Shown here one piece after another: positions 16,373 through 17,152 of a DNA stretch of 17,152 nucleotides. The DNA comes from DATMER01 sp035536935 (GTDB taxonomy: Bacteria; Acidobacteriota; Thermoanaerobaculia; Multivoradales; UBA5704), in the NCBI GenBank assembly GCA_035536935.1, contig DATLNC010000041.1, positions 1-17,152 of the forward strand, in the 5' to 3' direction. The notes below the pieces were generated by a model that saw only the letters and a program-made list of their open reading frames with translations, was not told the DNA's origin and made no database searches. The position numbers and the translations under genes were made by a program. How positions within the stretch are numbered: the first letter of the stretch is position 1; the number at the start of each line of letters is the position of its first letter.

Positions 16373-16836
16373 TGCCCGAGCACACCCTCACCCTGGAGCA
16401 GCGTCCCGACGCCGCCCTGGCCGCCCTGCGCCGGGCCGCGGACGACTGGGGGGCCGAGCTGAGGAAGGAAGAATCCGGCCTCTGGCTCTACCTGCCGGTG
16501 GTCCATGGCCTCCGCCGCGGGCTGATCGCCGGGCCGGTGCAGGTCGAGCCCGCCGCGGACGGCTCCCGCATCGTCTTCCGGCCCGAGGACTCGGACCTCA
16601 AGGTCCAGGTCTCGCCGGTGATCGTGTTGCTTCTGGCGGTGGGCGGAGGGGTGCTCACCATGCTCTGGCCGTTCTTCCCCGATCTCCTGCCCCTCGCCCC
16701 GTTCGGAGCGATCCTGGCGCTGGGCGGCTGGTTCCTGGTCCTCTCACGGCTGCGCACCAGCGGCGCGGAGGAGTTCCTCGGAACGGTAGGGGTGGAAGCC
16801 GAGGCGGGAGCGCCGGCCCGCTCCGAGGCCAGCTAG
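16372..16836 (+). CDS. Hypothetical membrane protein coupled to dusB
   Basis: 154 residues, not recognised. Residues 1-80 look like a small soluble alpha/beta domain (ADDWGAELRKEESGLWLYLP, then RIVFRPEDSDLKVQV). Two hydrophobic helices follow (about 81-101 and 106-125), joined by a short Pro-rich turn, then an Ala/Glu/Gly tail. The start codon overlaps the dusB stop (TGATG), so it is translated with dusB. The layout suggests a membrane protein with a cytoplasmic sensor-like head, but no function can be assigned. Confidence 0.8.
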   Translation: MPEHTLTLEQRPDAALAALRRAADDWGAELRKEESGLWLYLPVVHGLRRGLIAGPVQVEPAADGSRIVFRPEDSDLKVQVSPVIVLLLAVGGGVLTMLWPFFPDLLPLAPFGAILALGGWFLVLSRLRTSGAEEFLGTVGVEAEAGAPARSEAS

Positions 16837-16860
16837 GAATCTACGGCTCGCGTCTGCGGT

Positions 16861-16866
16861 TATACT
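16861..16866 (+). promoter_or_regulatory. Predicted -10 box for tmRNA
   Basis: TATACT in the context CGGTTATACTC, in the 57-bp gap before tmRNA. Transcription would start about 20 nt before the mature 5' end, consistent with a processed precursor. No clear -35 box. Confidence 0.4.
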
Positions 16867-16893
16867 CAAGGCAGTACCGTTCTTTCAAAACTT

Positions 16894-17152
16894 GGGGGCG
16901 TACCGGTTTCGACGGGGAACAGAGCGGAGCGAGGGTAGCGTGACGATCGCCGCCCGTAAGGCGGAAAAGTAACTGCGAACGATAACTTCGCCCTCGCGGC
17001 CTAAATAACCGCGACGTCCTTTGGGGGAGCCCTGATCCACGGCGCTCTTTCAGGACGACACTTAAAGTGGATCTAAGGTCGCGGCAGCCTCGAGCCGCTT
17101 CCGGATAATTTAGAGGCTGGCCGCCGCGTCGGAGTGCCCTGCTCCAAAACGC
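16894..17152 (+). ncRNA. ssrA: Transfer-messenger RNA (tmRNA), 3' end outside the window
   Basis: tmRNA rescues ribosomes stalled on broken mRNAs and adds a degradation tag. The 5' end GGGGGCGTACCGGTTTCGAC matches the conserved tmRNA start: acceptor strand GGGGGCG, then the D-loop-like CCGGTTTCGACGGGG. An internal tag reading frame follows at 16975-17004. Downstream are pseudoknot-like segments, for example GGAGTGCCCTGCTCC near 17132. It is a one-piece tmRNA as far as can be seen; the tRNA-like 3' half with CCA lies beyond 17152, so about 80-100 nt are missing. I saw no sign of the two-piece permuted form. Confidence 0.96.
16975..17004 (+). other. tmRNA tag reading frame, ANDNFALAA-stop
   Basis: From resume codon GCG: GCG AAC GAT AAC TTC GCC CTC GCG GCC TAA. 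With the alanine carried by tmRNA itself, the tag is AANDNFALAA, 10 residues. It keeps the AAND start bound by SspB and the final LAA read by ClpX. The upstream context AAAAGTAACT fits a resume signal. Confidence 0.93.

Overview
The window reads as a piece of chromosome from a GC-rich, Gram-negative-type bacterium. Core housekeeping genes (tmRNA, dusB, yidD, sspB, a membrane pyrophosphatase) are densely packed, often with stop/start overlaps. There are no insertion sequences, phage genes or CRISPR arrays. A complete bacillithiol pathway, a lipoprotein whose C-terminal half (VPAG domain plus glycine zipper) I associate with Acidobacteriota, and a Ser/Thr-kinase-like receptor point to Acidobacteriota or a nearby uncultured phylum. 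That placement is an impression from gene content, not a phylogenetic result.

Layout. (1) 1-2094, minus: a 3'-truncated gene for a divergent membrane-bound pyrophosphatase (ion pump), with a possible attenuator in its leader. (2) 2348-4528, plus: a membrane-anchored pseudokinase, divergent from the pyrophosphatase. (3) 4534-7855, minus: an MsbA-like ABC exporter preceded by a probable lipoprotein. (4) 7975-9908, minus: a tight run DUF4870 - DUF4190 - DUF2752 - yidD - sspB of small membrane proteins plus the ClpXP adaptor. (5) 9988-14183, minus: a methyltransferase gene overlapping bshC-bshB-bshA, the whole bacillithiol pathway in one operon. (6) 14220-15163, plus: a formylglycine-generating-enzyme-fold protein coupled to a 94-residue membrane protein. 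(7) 15178-15347: eight tandem 21-22 bp repeats. (8) 15389-16836, plus: dusB coupled to a two-helix membrane protein. (9) 16894 to the end: the 5' three quarters of tmRNA (ssrA), with tag reading frame ANDNFALAA.

How the parts fit. BshA joins UDP-GlcNAc to malate, BshB deacetylates the product and BshC adds cysteine, giving bacillithiol, the cell's likely main low-molecular-weight thiol. tmRNA tags stalled proteins, and SspB would hand tagged proteins to ClpXP; both ends of that pathway lie in this window. YidD assists membrane protein insertion and sits among small membrane proteins.

The most interesting unexplained signals are regulatory. Both divergent gene pairs share one heptamer, TATNCTA, that reads as a -10 box on both strands. 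Several genes (sspB, dusB, the FGE-like gene and, slightly further off, the ABC gene) have a TAnnnT box only 6-9 nt before their start codon, which predicts leaderless or near-leaderless mRNAs. All promoter calls come from reading by eye and are predictions. No stretch over 300 bp lacks a gene; the longest gaps are 2095-2347 and 15164-15388, both described below.
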